From Methanosphaera sp. BMS (GTDB taxonomy: Archaea > Methanobacteriota > Methanobacteria > Methanobacteriales > Methanobacteriaceae): a stretch of DNA of 64,000 nucleotides. The notes beneath the pieces are model-generated. The model made no database searches. It was given only the letters and a program-made list of their open reading frames with translations, and was not told where the DNA came from. A program made the position numbers and the translations under genes. Below are positions 1-9,250 of the stretch, piece after piece (the first letter of the stretch is position 1; every line of letters starts with the position of its first letter). Location of the stretch: the NCBI RefSeq assembly GCF_003268005.1, contig NZ_CP014213.1, positions 310,001 to 374,000 on the forward strand, read 5' to 3'.

Positions 1-624
1 TTAAAAAATCAAATATACTTCAAATGTAAGAAAACAGCACACTACCAATCAATTCTTGATAAGCAAGGACGTAAAACATCCAATAGAATCCGAAAAATAA
101 ACCAAAAATTCAAAAACATACAAGACAACTTCCTCAACCAAACAGTAAACTTCATCATAAAAAAATGCAAACAACAAGATGTAGGTACAATTGTGCTTGG
201 ATACAACAATAATTTCCAGCACAAGACCAATATGGGAAAAAAACAAAACCAAATATTTTCACACATAGCATTCAAACAATTCAAACAAAAACTAGAAACA
301 CGATGCCAAATACACGAAATAGACCTGATAATACAGGAAGAATCATACACAAGCCAAAGTAGCTTCCTAGATGAAGATATACTACCAGAATACCAAGAAA
401 AAAAAGACGCTGAAAATAAGGGGGATAAAAAGAAGGAAGATAAAGTTAAATATGAATTTAAGGGCAATAGAGTCCAACGTGGATTATACGAAACACAAAA
501 TGGAAAAATTATTAACGCAGATGTAAACGCTGCAGCCAATATTATAAGAAAATGTAAGCATAGGTTCAATTTTGAGCTATTGTGTAAGTGGGTCCAGACT
601 ACTCCGTATAAAATCAAATTATAA
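1..624 (+). CDS. tnpB: TnpB-type protein of an IS200/IS605 element, 3' part only
   Basis: The frame is already open at base 1, so the gene starts before the window; about 207 C-terminal residues are visible. TnpB proteins are RNA-guided nucleases encoded by IS200/IS605-type elements. The family tail is clear: VGTIVLGYN, the acidic stretch EESYTSQSSFLD that carries the RuvC glutamate, and GKIINADVNAAANI that carries the last RuvC aspartate. The CxxC zinc-knuckle pairs common between those motifs are absent here, as in some archaeal variants. No partner TnpA is visible because the window starts too late. The element's right end should lie just after the stop, but I could not place it. It may be intact; only its 5' part is unseen. 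Confidence 0.85.
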   Translation, partial: LKNQIYFKCKKTAHYQSILDKQGRKTSNRIRKINQKFKNIQDNFLNQTVNFIIKKCKQQDVGTIVLGYNNNFQHKTNMGKKQNQIFSHIAFKQFKQKLETRCQIHEIDLIIQEESYTSQSSFLDEDILPEYQEKKDAENKGDKKKEDKVKYEFKGNRVQRGLYETQNGKIINADVNAAANIIRKCKHRFNFELLCKWVQTTPYKIKL

Positions 625-1047
625 CCAAGACATCCAGATATATAATAGGTGCGGTATAAAAAAAATGTTTATCCCTTATTGTCATTATTGTTATTATCAT
701 ATGTTTGTCGTTATTTGATTTGAACAAAGGCAAAAGAGAGTATTCCATGCAGTATGATTGTTTCTGGGTTTTAAATCTTTTATAATAAAAGAAAGAAAGG
801 TTGTACTGTTTATTGTTTACTTGCTTTAAGGTGAAAAAAATGGTTGTATTATAAAATATATGTTTATGGAAGTTTTTTTTTCTTCTTGACTTATATGAGT
901 AATACTTTTTTTTGTTTTAAAATACTTTTGGCCAAGTCTCATTCCATAAATATAAATTATAGCAACACGTATTGAAAAGTTTTTATATTCCTTAGAACAT
1001 AATTTATTATTATATCAAATCTTTTTAAATTAATTTGATGGGAGTGT
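625..1047. other. intergenic, no gene seen
   Basis: AT-rich spacer after the TnpB stop. It probably contains the right end of that IS element and the promoter of the following secreted protein. I see no conserved motif or credible frame. Confidence 0.5.
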
Positions 1048-1056
1048 TTGATTAAA

Positions 1057-1503
1057 ATGAAATTCAAGTCCATATTTCTTGTCGGTATTATATTATTGGC
1101 CTTGTTAAGTGTTTCAGCTATTTATGCTGATGATACAATTGTTTATGGCAAGTCTTCATTCATTATTCCAGAAGGATATACGCTTATGGAGAAAGATAAT
1201 CAGATGGTAATGTATAACGAAGATAATGTAATAAGCATCTTTGAAGGTTCCATTAAGAATCCTGCTAAGGCTAAGGAAAATCGAATAAAGAATGGTTATA
1301 ACTTTGTCGATGAGAAGAATATTACCGTTGACAATATTAAAGTAAATCAGCAGAATTATAAAAGCAGTGGTTATAACTGTATGTTCTATACTTTTAAGAA
1401 AAATAATAAGAATTATATTATAGGATTGGTTATTGATGAAAATAAACCAATTCCTTCCGATGATGATAATCCGGCAATAGGCATTATTCGTTCTTTAACT
1501 TAA
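1057..1503 (+). CDS. small secreted protein, function unknown
   Basis: 148 residues. An N-terminal signal peptide is visible (KSIFLVGIILLALLSVSAIYA, cut likely after YA) followed by a soluble domain that begins DDTIVYGKSSFIIPEGY. The phrase FIIPEGYTLMEKD and the later TFKKNNKNYIIGLVID suggest a compact beta-rich domain that I cannot assign to a family. I chose the ATG at 1057 because the GGGAG ribosome binding site at 1040-1044 is 12 bases away. A TTG at 1048 would add three residues but sits almost on the GGAG. There is no lipobox or later membrane segment, so it is probably released or held at the cell surface. It stands alone, with long AT-rich spacers on both sides. Confidence 0.65.
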   Translation: MKFKSIFLVGIILLALLSVSAIYADDTIVYGKSSFIIPEGYTLMEKDNQMVMYNEDNVISIFEGSIKNPAKAKENRIKNGYNFVDEKNITVDNIKVNQQNYKSSGYNCMFYTFKKNNKNYIIGLVIDENKPIPSDDDNPAIGIIRSLT

Positions 1504-2539
1504 AAAAACCATTTATATTTCTTTTTCTCTTTTTTTAGGATAATATGTTGGTTGTCCTATGTTTAATTACCATGTTTATGAATTGATTATTTTTTAACCA
1601 TTAACTCATTTGATAATTCCATTTTAAATAATTAATTTTATGATTAATTATTCATGATGTATTCATATTAATCTATAATATACTGGCTGTTAATGATTAT
1701 ATTATCAATGCAGTAATTAAATATTAATAGTGGTCAATGTTAGATGTATATTTAATTATTTAAAGTAGCGGATTTGTGTGCAACAATTATGATGGTATAA
1801 ATACTTGTTCTTTAATGCTATTTTTTTTAATATTTCTTCTATAAATAACTGATTTGATTTATAGTTACTTTTTTAAGCTTATGCAAATATGGGAAGATAG
1901 GAGGAACGTGTTTATTTATTAAGTCAGATTCATTAATATTTTTTTGTTCTTTTATAGTTATATGTCATGTATTTTTTTTCCTATGATTTATGCTGTTGGG
2001 CATGTTTTTGGTGATTTGTTTATTTTGATTGGAAAAAAATATTATTTTTGTTTTTATTTTTTTTCATGTTTTAATTCTTTTTGTTTAATGTATTTTTGAT
2101 ATTGTTGTTGTTTTGTTTATTTTTGGTGGTGTGTTTTGTGTTGTTTTGTCGTATATTTGTATATTGTACGACAAGATTATGAGGAGTAAAATATTAATAA
2201 TGAATAAATAGGGTTATCTCCAATTTCAATTCTATTTTTTCCACATTTGTAAATTTATCCTGTTTATAATTTTTTATATAAATTTTTTAAAACAGCCTAT
2301 AGAAATAAAACAATAGAATCTTAAATGGCTGGTATCAAAAATTAAATGTAGTTTGAATAATCTGGAAAATTTATAAATTTTATAAAAAGTAATTTTTAAA
2401 CCAATGATTATGCAGTTAATTGTTGCAATGAATTAAATCCATATCATCAATGATTTAATTTAAATGAATATCATTTTATTTGATTTAAAAAAAGAGAATA
2501 TTAGTTAAATATGATTTTTAATCAAAAATATTTATCACA
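1504..2539. other. long intergenic region with one palindromic site
   Basis: About 1 kb of T-rich sequence without a credible gene. The only structured element I found is the inverted repeat at 2146-2174, described separately, which recurs at 3825-3853. Confidence 0.5.
2146..2174. repeat. att-like site, left copy
   Basis: Arms TTGTCGTA (2146-2153) and TACGACAA (2167-2174) are perfect inverted complements around a 13-base centre. This is the arm-spacer-arm layout of tyrosine-recombinase core sites. From 2150 it matches the site at 3829-3853: CGTATATT, three variable bases, then ATATTGTACGACAA. The two copies are in direct orientation about 1.68 kb apart and enclose the MNT/HEPN pair. A recombination role is inference from layout and from the integrase remnant beside the right copy. 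Confidence 0.6.
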
Positions 2540-2908
2540 TTATGCGATGAATTTCTCACATTCTTCCATTTTATTTTTTGCCAGTTCTTTAGTTATATAA
2601 TCTCTTGCATTATAATCGACTTCTTGTCTGAGATCTTGAGTTCCAGCAAACTTTTTATAGATATCTAAATTAAAACCTTCTTCTAGAACAAAATATTGAT
2701 TAAATCCATCAAGTATTCCCTTTTGTTTGTTACTTTCATAGTTTTTAGTAAGCAATAACGCATTTGCTGTTAAAAGCATGGCATAAAAAAATTGAGTAAT
2801 TGAATCACTGTAATATTCATTTTCATATAATAACTTTCCAGAATCAAGTTTTCGTTGTGCTTTAATTCTATAATCCTTTATTTCTTGTTTATCCAAGTAT
2901 AATCCCAT
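2540..2908 (-). CDS. HEPN-domain toxin of an MNT/HEPN pair
   Basis: 122 residues, mostly helical, with the HEPN pattern: an N-terminal helix pair (SGKLLYENEYYSDSITQFFYAM), a middle segment and a C-terminal ARDYITKELAKNKMEECEKFI helix. HEPN proteins paired with minimal nucleotidyltransferases act as RNases or cell-growth inhibitors in toxin-antitoxin systems. The usual RX4-6H catalytic motif is not evident; the nearest match is the RQEVDY stretch, so RNase activity is uncertain. Its start overlaps the end of the nucleotidyltransferase gene by 20 bases, which points to co-translation. The pair lies between two att-like repeats, consistent with a mobile cassette. Confidence 0.75.
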   Translation of the reverse strand: MGLYLDKQEIKDYRIKAQRKLDSGKLLYENEYYSDSITQFFYAMLLTANALLLTKNYESNKQKGILDGFNQYFVLEEGFNLDIYKKFAGTQDLRQEVDYNARDYITKELAKNKMEECEKFIA

Positions 2909-3194
2909 CCCTTATCACATTAGTTATAAATGAATAATTTTTTGTTTCTTCGTAATGCTTTTCAGTAATTATATGTGCTGAAATTAATTCCCTATATTTT
3001 GTTATAATATTGTATTTTTCATCAGATATTTTATCTTCTATTATTTCTCTGTTGTTGGAAATAATCAGTATATCTATATCTGAATCGTCATTGTCTTCTC
3101 CTCTTGCGACTGATCCGAAGAGGATTATTTTTTTAATGTATTTGTTTTTGATTTTATCGGCAAATTCTTGAGCAATTTCAATTCTATTCTTCAT
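2889..3194 (-). CDS. minimal nucleotidyltransferase (MNT) antitoxin
   Basis: 101 residues. The nucleotidyltransferase signature is plain: G27-S28, R31-G32 and the metal-binding pair D39 and D41 in LFGSVARGEDNDDSDIDILI. In MNT/HEPN systems this enzyme neutralises the HEPN toxin, in studied cases by adding AMP groups to it. It is the first gene of the pair on the minus strand and overlaps the HEPN gene by 20 bases. A GAGTGATT ribosome binding site lies just upstream of the ATG. All expected catalytic residues are visible, so the antitoxin looks intact. Confidence 0.85.
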   Translation of the reverse strand: MKNRIEIAQEFADKIKNKYIKKIILFGSVARGEDNDDSDIDILIISNNREIIEDKISDEKYNIITKYRELISAHIITEKHYEETKNYSFITNVIRDGIILG

Positions 3195-3552
3195 AAAAAA
3201 TCACTCTCTTTATAAACTATTATGTATTATATACTATAAATATTTAAACAGTAACTCAATATTTTTAGTCATAGGTATTGACATTATAATAGTTATTAAT
3301 TTCTAAAGAGGTTATTAACATATTATATCGTGTTTTTACTCATTGGTTAGTTTTTATATTCCAATTGAATTCTGATATATTCATTATTAATTTCATATCC
3401 CATTTTCCTCTTTTTTTGCATTGTAATTTTTTAGTCCTAATATAATTTTTTTTTATAAGGGACTTCACCAAAATTATAATAATATTTTTTCTAAAACATG
3501 TTTAAACTTCTCAAGAAACAACATAAATCCTATTTCTTTTTGAAAATTTGGA

Positions 3553-3567
3553 TTTTGGCGAACCCCC
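3553..3567. repeat. solitary IS1182-type terminal repeat
   Basis: TTTTGGCGAACCCCC matches 14 of 15 bases of the right end of the intact IS at 50554-52331 (TTTTGGCGAACACCC). No matching left end or transposase lies nearby, so this is a leftover end. Confidence 0.55.
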
Positions 3568-3824
3568 CAAAAAATTTTAAAACATCCTTATGTATATTAT
3601 TGATAGAAATATTTATGTGTTGTTATGAAAAAGAAGTTAAAACACTACCAGTAAATGTATCAAAATCTATATACTATAATTCTTCTCTTAAATTTTGTCT
3701 GCTTGCGGTAATTATATAACTCATCACTAAAATTATCGTTATATAAATAAATAACACATTTCTTATCCATTTACAAACCATGGTACAGAATCATCAAACA
3801 AATCAAGTATTAATTAATTTATTA

Positions 3825-3853
3825 ATAGCGTATATTATAATATTGTACGACAA
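3825..3853. repeat. att-like site, right copy
   Basis: Second copy of the 2146-2174 site, in the same orientation. The right arm TTGTACGACAA is identical. The left arm is decayed in its first bases (ATAGCGTA against TTGTCGTA). It ends 7 bases before the open integrase fragment. Confidence 0.6.
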
Positions 3854-3860
3854 TAAATAA

Positions 3861-3998
3861 ATTCTAATAAAAACAAAAACCAATAATAGAAACTATCCGG
3901 ATGAGATAAACTATGTGAAGGAGTTCTTGGGGCATGAAAACATAGCAACAATACAGATATACATTAATCTAAAAGAAAAGGATGGTGGAGAGATTTAA
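3861..3998 (+). pseudogene. tyrosine recombinase (integrase) C-terminal remnant
   Basis: A 45-residue open stretch with no start, preceded by a stop at 3858-3860. It reads DEINYVKEFLGHENIATIQIYI near its middle. This is the C-terminal box II of phage/Xer-type tyrosine recombinases: LGH with the catalytic histidine and, after ATIQI, the catalytic tyrosine. The arginine boxes upstream are missing, so it cannot be active. Its closeness to the att-like site suggests it is what remains of the integrase of the element that carried the MNT/HEPN pair, although it lies outside the repeat pair. Confidence 0.75.
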
Positions 3999-4115
3999 AG
4001 GGGTTAATATCTTATGATTCAATCAAAACTTTTCAAAATCATTGGTTAATTATATTATCGGTTGTTATTATCATATTTTTTAATATTAATTAATTATATT
4101 CGCTTTTTATATTTA

Positions 4116-4538
4116 TCATTTATTGATGACATCAATGGGACATTTTTCAGATAATTGTTTATCGAAGGTGATTAAGGTATCTATTTTGTAATATTTAATT
4201 AATTCTATTATTGATGTGTCTGTAAAGCCTATTTTTTGTTTGTCGTTTTTGTTTTCTGTTTTGTATGTGTTCATTACTTGTGAATTGAAATTGGGTATAT
4301 GGTATTCGTTTAGTATTGTGAAGTTGTCCTTTATCATCAGATATGTTTGGTATGCTAGTTTTGATCCTTCGTATTGGCCTATGATTGTTATTATTTCATC
4401 CAGAACGTGATTGGATATATAGCAGTCCTGATTTTCAAGGTCATATTTGTCGAATACCTTGATTGCATCTTTGTGTAAGTCATCATATTCCAGTATGTAT
4501 CCGACAATTATATTTGTGTCTATAAAGTATTTGGTCAT
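4116..4538 (-). CDS. vapC: VapC-type PIN-domain toxin
   Basis: 140 residues, the normal length for a PIN-domain ribonuclease. The acidic active-site set is visible: D7 in FIDTN, E48 in VLDEI, D107 in GFTDTSI and D126 in TFDKQL. VapC toxins cleave tRNA or rRNA with a metal ion and are held inactive by the partner antitoxin. The gene follows the AbrB-type antitoxin with one base between stop and start, so the two are co-translated. It appears complete and functional. Confidence 0.85.
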   Translation of the reverse strand: MTKYFIDTNIIVGYILEYDDLHKDAIKVFDKYDLENQDCYISNHVLDEIITIIGQYEGSKLAYQTYLMIKDNFTILNEYHIPNFNSQVMNTYKTENKNDKQKIGFTDTSIIELIKYYKIDTLITFDKQLSEKCPIDVINK

Positions 4539-4539
4539 T

Positions 4540-4773
4540 TTATCTGTAAAGCTCCTTTTCTAGTTCTAATGCATTTGTATTTTTACTAGTTTTTCCAGCA
4601 CCTTTCATCTCGTTTAATGTAACTTTTTTTCTGAAGTTTATATGTACCGTGTTGTCGTTGGATAATACCCATTCGATTATGTCATCTGCTTGTAGGCTAT
4701 GTGCATTACGAATTTCTGCCGGTACTGTGGTCTGATTGTTATTATATAACTTAGTGTCAATCATCATCATCAT
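4540..4773 (-). CDS. vapB: AbrB/SpoVT-type antitoxin (VapB)
   Basis: 77 residues. The N-terminal half has the swapped-hairpin AbrB pattern (DTKLYNNNQTTVPAEIRNA then DDIIEWVL), which binds DNA as a dimer. The lysine-rich C-terminal tail would contact the toxin. The start has four ATG codons in a row. An AGGTGATT ribosome binding site lies two bases before the first, so one of the later ATGs (about 4764) may be the real start. It precedes vapC and probably represses its own promoter, as in other VapBC pairs. Confidence 0.85.
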   Translation of the reverse strand: MMMMIDTKLYNNNQTTVPAEIRNAHSLQADDIIEWVLSNDNTVHINFRKKVTLNEMKGAGKTSKNTNALELEKELYR

Positions 4774-5010
4774 TAATCACCTACTAATTTTATTTTACCT
4801 ATCTATTATATATTTACCAAGTAATATAAATAACTTACTTAACTTTTTTATAAACAGTTAAAGATAATATTATTTTTATCTGTTGGTTTTCAAAACTGAT
4901 TATATTGAATGTTGAAAGTAAGATGAAAAAATGCTTATAAAAAAAATTAGAATGGAGGGGAAAGTTAATATAAGAATCCAAATAATTTCATTAGATTCAA
5001 TTATCTATTT

Positions 5011-5853
5011 TTAGTTTACAGTTAGAGTTTTCGTATCTTCCAAGCAGTCATAGTCTGAGGATATGAATACGGCTGTGAGGTTATACTCTTTTGCCTTCAT
5101 GTCACTTGGCAAGGTGTATGTAAAGTTTACCTGATTATTGGATACTTTAGCATAGATTACCTTGCCGTTAGCATCTTTGACTGTTTTACCGTTTATCTTG
5201 AAGACTACTTTACCATTGTTGATGACATTGTCACCATCTGTTATTGCTGCTGTTAGTGTGGTTGGTGTGTTTGTGAGTGTGGTTACATCTTCTGTGGTGA
5301 TGTTTGTGTTTATTATGTTGTTTTCTATTATTGCATCTTCTGGTGCTAGTATTGTTTCGTCTCCGTATCCTGTGCTGCTTGTTAGTTGGTTGTTTTTGAT
5401 TGTTATGTTGACGGATTCTTCGCTGTGTATTGTTGTGTCTTTTTGTTGGGTGTCTGTTATTTTTATTTTGTTGTTTTCTAGTTCTATGTTTATGGGGTCT
5501 TGTTGTATTTTGATTCCAGTGTTTTCTGGTTGTATTTCCTCGGTTACACTATTTATTGGTATGGTTGAGTCATCGTTTATTGTTATTGTGTTTTCTGTTG
5601 CTGTGCTGTTTAGGCTGTGTGCGTATCCTATTTCCATACTTTTTGATCCGTTGAGTGTTATGTTGTTGTCTGTTATCTGTGTGTTGGTTGCTGTGTAGAT
5701 TTCCATTCCGTAGTTTACTATTCCGTTTATGTTTATGTTGTTTTGTGACATGTATATGTGGTGGTTGTTTTTTGGTGTTTTCGGTGTTTTTTCTTGTTTT
5801 TTTGCTATGTTGGTGTTTTTTGTTGGGGGGGTGATTGTTTGATTTTTACTTCG
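5011..5853 (-). pseudogene. truncated adhesin-like protein, C-terminal fragment
   Basis: The frame is open from 5853, but recognisable homology starts near 5755 (SQNNININGIVNYGMEIYTA). There is no signal peptide, and the first 30 codons are low-complexity Lys/Thr/Pro. The beta-helix part (NSVTEEIQPENTGIKIQQD) matches residues late in the 34053-38606 adhesin. The final Ig-like domain (KVVFKINGKTVKDANGKVIY, DYDCLEDTKTLTVN) matches instead the end of the 17351-21457 adhesin. It is therefore a mosaic of two neighbours, cut off from its N-terminal two-thirds. A run of seven G occurs at 5825-5831, and a CTTCGTTA site sits exactly at the open frame's upstream limit. Confidence 0.8.
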
Positions 5854-5873
5854 TTATATTATCTATAGCAAAA
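5849..5873. repeat. CTTCGTTA-type near-palindromic site, decayed right arm
   Basis: CTTCGTTA at 5849-5856, a 9-base spacer, then TAGCAAAA, which is a poor match (5/8) to the expected TAACGAAG. It lies at the upstream limit of the truncated adhesin. Other copies are at 44640, 48705, 52389 and 58498. Confidence 0.35.
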
Positions 5874-6801
5874 TAAAATATATAATTCATCAGAAAAAGC
5901 ATATCTGGTCCTGAAATCCAACACATTATTCTGTAATCCACATCCAACAGATTATTATCCTGTTTCATATGTTTACTATGACTAATATGTGAATATTATT
6001 CCATTAATTAAAATAATATTGTTACATTAATTATGTTCTTTTTATTGTCTGGTTAATGATATGTTGATATTTGTGAAAAATGGAATTGCTGCATAATTAG
6101 TATGTTATTTCATGTGTTTAGATTATTGGGGGAACGTTTTGGTTTTGTGTACATATGTATTTATTTGTTAATCGTGTTTGTTGGTAAGTTTAAAATGGGT
6201 GACTTGAATATTCATTAATTGATTGAATTTGTTGTGGGAACAATTGTGTATGGAGGGGTACATATTTTTTTTGGATTACTGTTTTTTGTGGGAACGTTTT
6301 GGTTTTGTGTACCTATGTATTTATTTGTTAATCGTGTTTGTTGGTAACTTTAAAATGGGCGACTTGAATATTCATTAACTGATTGAATTGTTTGGGGGTA
6401 CAATTGTCTATTGGGGGTACAAGATTTAATTAAATATTATTATTGTGGGAACAATGATAATTGTGTGTACATAATTTTAAAATGTGTCCACGTTAAACCA
6501 GTACATAATTGTATATGTGTCAAGGATTCATTTAGATACTCTGGATGGGATAATAGTTACAATGGAAAGTCATTCTTGAGATGCAACTCAATCAATATAG
6601 AATATGCTAAGAATACATGTCCTAGAAACTAAAAGAACAAGCAGATATTGGGATAGTAATTATTTTAATATTGAAAAATAGAACAAATCATTCGATAGAT
6701 TGTAATGTTGAATAACAAGATATGCTAATTTCCTGATTGTTGCACACTCTCGTTTTTAGTAAAAATATTTGAATTGAAAAAAAGTTAAAAAATGGGTTGA
6801 A
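5874..6801. other. intergenic with tandem repeat
   Basis: No convincing gene. It contains the 160-bp tandem repeat listed separately and, after it, further GGGGGTAC or GTGGGAAC motifs to about 6490. A 73-codon frame at 6411-6632 with several cysteines (SFLRCNSINIEYAKNTCPRN) could be a decayed zinc-binding protein end, but I cannot support it as a gene. Confidence 0.45.
6131..6410. repeat. two tandem copies of a 160-bp unit
   Basis: About 100 bases starting GGAACGTTTTGG at 6131 recur at 6291 with only four or five changes. Each copy is followed by GTGGGAAC or GGGGGTAC motifs next to ATTGT. The spacing is exactly 160 bases. It lies between the truncated adhesin and the Asn/Thr-rich protein, both on the minus strand. 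Confidence 0.8.
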
Positions 6802-7242
6802 TTACTGTCGTGATCTGCTATTCATGTATTTATAGTGTTCCCCGGACATGTGGTTAGGTCCTGCATAATAGTCATAGTGGCCGGAGCCGTAGTATGTATA
6901 TTCACCATCACTTTGCTGGACGGTAATAGGATTATCTACCGTAGCAGTCTTGTGTGAAGCGTCACGTTCGGGGTCATAGTCAGGATCCGAACTTTGGCTG
7001 CCTGATTTGCTGCTTTTCTTACTTGATGTTTTCGTGTTGGTCTTTGCAGTAGTTTGGGTAGTAGTATTGTTGGTGGTATTGTTTGACTCATTTAGAGAAA
7101 CGTTCGTTGAATTGTTTGAAGCAGTAGTGTTATTTGTATCGTTGGTATTGTTATTATTACTGCTTAGTATAAAAGCAGATGATGCGGCTATTATGCATAA
7201 TAGGACACATACTCCTATAATCATTATGCTTCGCTCTCTCAT
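6802..7242 (-). CDS. membrane-anchored Asn/Thr-rich surface protein
   Basis: 146 residues. One N-terminal hydrophobic segment (IMIIGVCVLLCIIAASSAFIL, residues 6-26) is followed by a low-complexity Asn/Thr/Ser linker to about residue 85 that is rich in NxT/NxS sites. A C-terminal Tyr/Gly/His-rich part follows (GEYTYYGSGHYDYYAGPNHM). The first segment may be an uncleaved anchor, so the rest would lie outside the cell and could be heavily N-glycosylated. The start at 7242 is the first ATG; the second Met (residue 7) is an alternative. I know no family for it. Confidence 0.65.
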   Translation of the reverse strand: MRERSIMIIGVCVLLCIIAASSAFILSSNNNNTNDTNNTTASNNSTNVSLNESNNTTNNTTTQTTAKTNTKTSSKKSSKSGSQSSDPDYDPERDASHKTATVDNPITVQQSDGEYTYYGSGHYDYYAGPNHMSGEHYKYMNSRSRQ

Positions 7243-7431
7243 ATGTTAACCCCCATAAATTAATTCATTCGGGTATGTTTTCTATTATTTCATTAATTAG
7301 TAATATAGTTTTACCATAACTCACACTAAGTAAGATGATATTTTTCATCAATAATTATTAGAAATATAAATAATCAAAAAGATATATAAATAAAACATAG
7401 TATGAAAGAATAATTTTTCAGGTGAAAATAT

Positions 7432-8438
7432 ATGTGTACAGCAGCAAACCTTCAAACAGAAGACAATCATTATTTTGGAAGAAATTTGGACTTAGAATAT
7501 TCATATAACGAAACGGTAGTAATAACACCACGAGAATATGAATTCAAATTCCACCAGGTTGATAACATTGCCTCCCATCATGCCATAATAGGCATGGCAT
7601 ATGTTGTGGAAGATTACCCATTATATTATGATGCATGCAACGAGAAAGGACTGGCAATGGCAGGATTAAACTATCCCGGAGCCGTCTATAAGGATATGGC
7701 TGAAAACAAGGATAACGTTGCATCATTTGAATTCATACCATGGATACTCTCCCAGTGTGAAACGGTACCTGAAGCGATTGAATTGATAGAAAAAGTCAAT
7801 ATACTGAACCTTAACTTCAGTGAAAAGCTACCTGCAACACCACTTCACTGGATGATATCCGATAACAAGAATTCAATAGTTGTGGAAACAGACCAGAAAG
7901 GATTAATGATATACTTCAATCCAATAGGGGTAATGACCAACGCTCCTTCATTTGATAAGCAGGTATTCAATCTAAAGAATTATAGAAACATTTCAAACAA
8001 AACATTGCCAAATCTCTTTAGTCCCAATGTGGATTTGGAAGTTTATTCAAGAGGTATGGGTACTATAGGATTACCGGGGGACTTGATTCAGCTTCAAGAT
8101 TTGTCAAAGCAGCATTCACTTTACAAAACAGTGTCATCGGAGAAAATGACGAGGAAAACGTGAACCAATTCTTCCACGTTTTAGGTAGTGTAACCCAGCA
8201 GAAGGGATGCTGTGAAGTGGATGAAGATAAATATGAATACACAATATACTCATCATGCATGAATGCCACAAAGGGAATATACTACTACAGGACATACAAC
8301 AACTCACAGATAAATGCCGTAAGCATGAACAGTGTGGATTTGACAAATGATGAACTGATAGTATACCCGTTAAATGACAGTCCTTCAATCAACTATCAAA
8401 ACATTGATGATGAGGATGAAGAGGTAATGTACAGTTAA
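7432..8438 (+). pseudogene. choloylglycine (bile salt) hydrolase, split by a frameshift
   Basis: The Ntn-hydrolase family that removes glycine or taurine from bile salts. C2 is the catalytic nucleophile exposed after Met removal, and R17 and D20 (GRNLD), the Asn of GLNYPG and the Asn of TNAPSFD match family active-site positions. The first part ends at 8163. After GMGTIGLPG the true continuation (SASRFVKAAFTLQNS) lies in the other frame and runs to 8438. Together they give about 335 residues, the normal length. One missing base near 8082-8092 explains the break; the site has a run of five G. The conserved Arg of SRF is beyond the break, so the first part alone should be inactive. A GGTGAAAA ribosome binding site precedes the ATG. 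This activity fits gut life. Confidence 0.85.
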
Positions 8439-9250
8439 TTGCATTGTCCTATTTATTAAGCAGGGGATAATGTTATTCATTGACATATCTCTTTTTTTTG
8501 TTTTATTTTTATTCCTTTAATTTTTTTCTCATATTACCTTCAGGTGGCATTAATTGTTTTTTTTACTATTTTCTGAAAAAAGGATGAATGCTATGATTAA
8601 ATATTTCACTTCTATCATATTTGCTGTAATTGAATTTAAGTCAATTGTAATTACCATGAATAAATATTCTTATTTCAGTTTACACACGAAAAATATAAAT
8701 AGAACAATAAATAAAGTATGTATTGTATTCTTATTCATGTTTTATCATCTTCTTTTTTTATGTTGATAATAAAAAGGGGATTATGATAATTTAGTTAATT
8801 GGATATGATTAAATGGGATTGGATTAGGGGTATTTCTCTCATATCATATTCCATTAACTATTTCTTTTCTAAAACCCGATTATAATTAAGACTGTTTAAT
8901 AAAATATTAACTTTTACAGTTTTTAACAGATATCATCTCCATATAAACAGCTTATTCTCTTTATAACTTAGGCCGTTTATCATTTTTATAATGAAAATTA
9001 AAAAGGACTATAATCATCCTTGATCTTTTTGTGCTACATTTTCCGTTTTTCTTTTTTTTGTGCTACATGACTTTTCACCCATATATCCAATTATCAAAGA
9101 CAGATAATCTCCTCATTAACATAATAATAATTTAAATAATGGAATAATCAACTCTTTCAGGATTGATAAAAAATCTGAAAATATCGGAACAACTATAACT
9201 ATTATAAAATATAAAAAACATAATTTATGCCTATATAGGGGTATAAAAAT
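8439..9250. other. intergenic, one short direct repeat
   Basis: AT-rich spacer. TTTTTGTGCTACAT occurs twice, at 9026-9039 and 9055-9068, 29 bases apart. CCTATATAGG, a 10-base palindrome, lies just before the nitroreductase start and may be part of its promoter. A 70-codon frame at 8554-8766 looks non-coding. Confidence 0.45.

Larger units (their letters stand above)
3195..4115. other. gene-poor region with mobile-element debris
   Basis: Contains three relics listed separately: a solitary IS1182-type end at 3553-3567, the right att-like site at 3825-3853 and an integrase C-terminal fragment at 3861-3998. A 73-codon open frame at 3498-3719 crosses the IS end and has no protein-like features, so I do not call it. 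Confidence 0.55.

Noticed and set aside
3498-3719. 73-codon frame as a gene
   Set aside because: It crosses a lone IS end, has no ribosome binding site and no protein-like features.
6411-6632. Cysteine-bearing 73-codon frame
   Set aside because: It begins inside the repeat region without a ribosome binding site; the cysteines do not form a clear zinc motif.
8554-8766. 70-codon frame after the bile salt hydrolase
   Set aside because: Low-complexity hydrophobic reading with no start signal.
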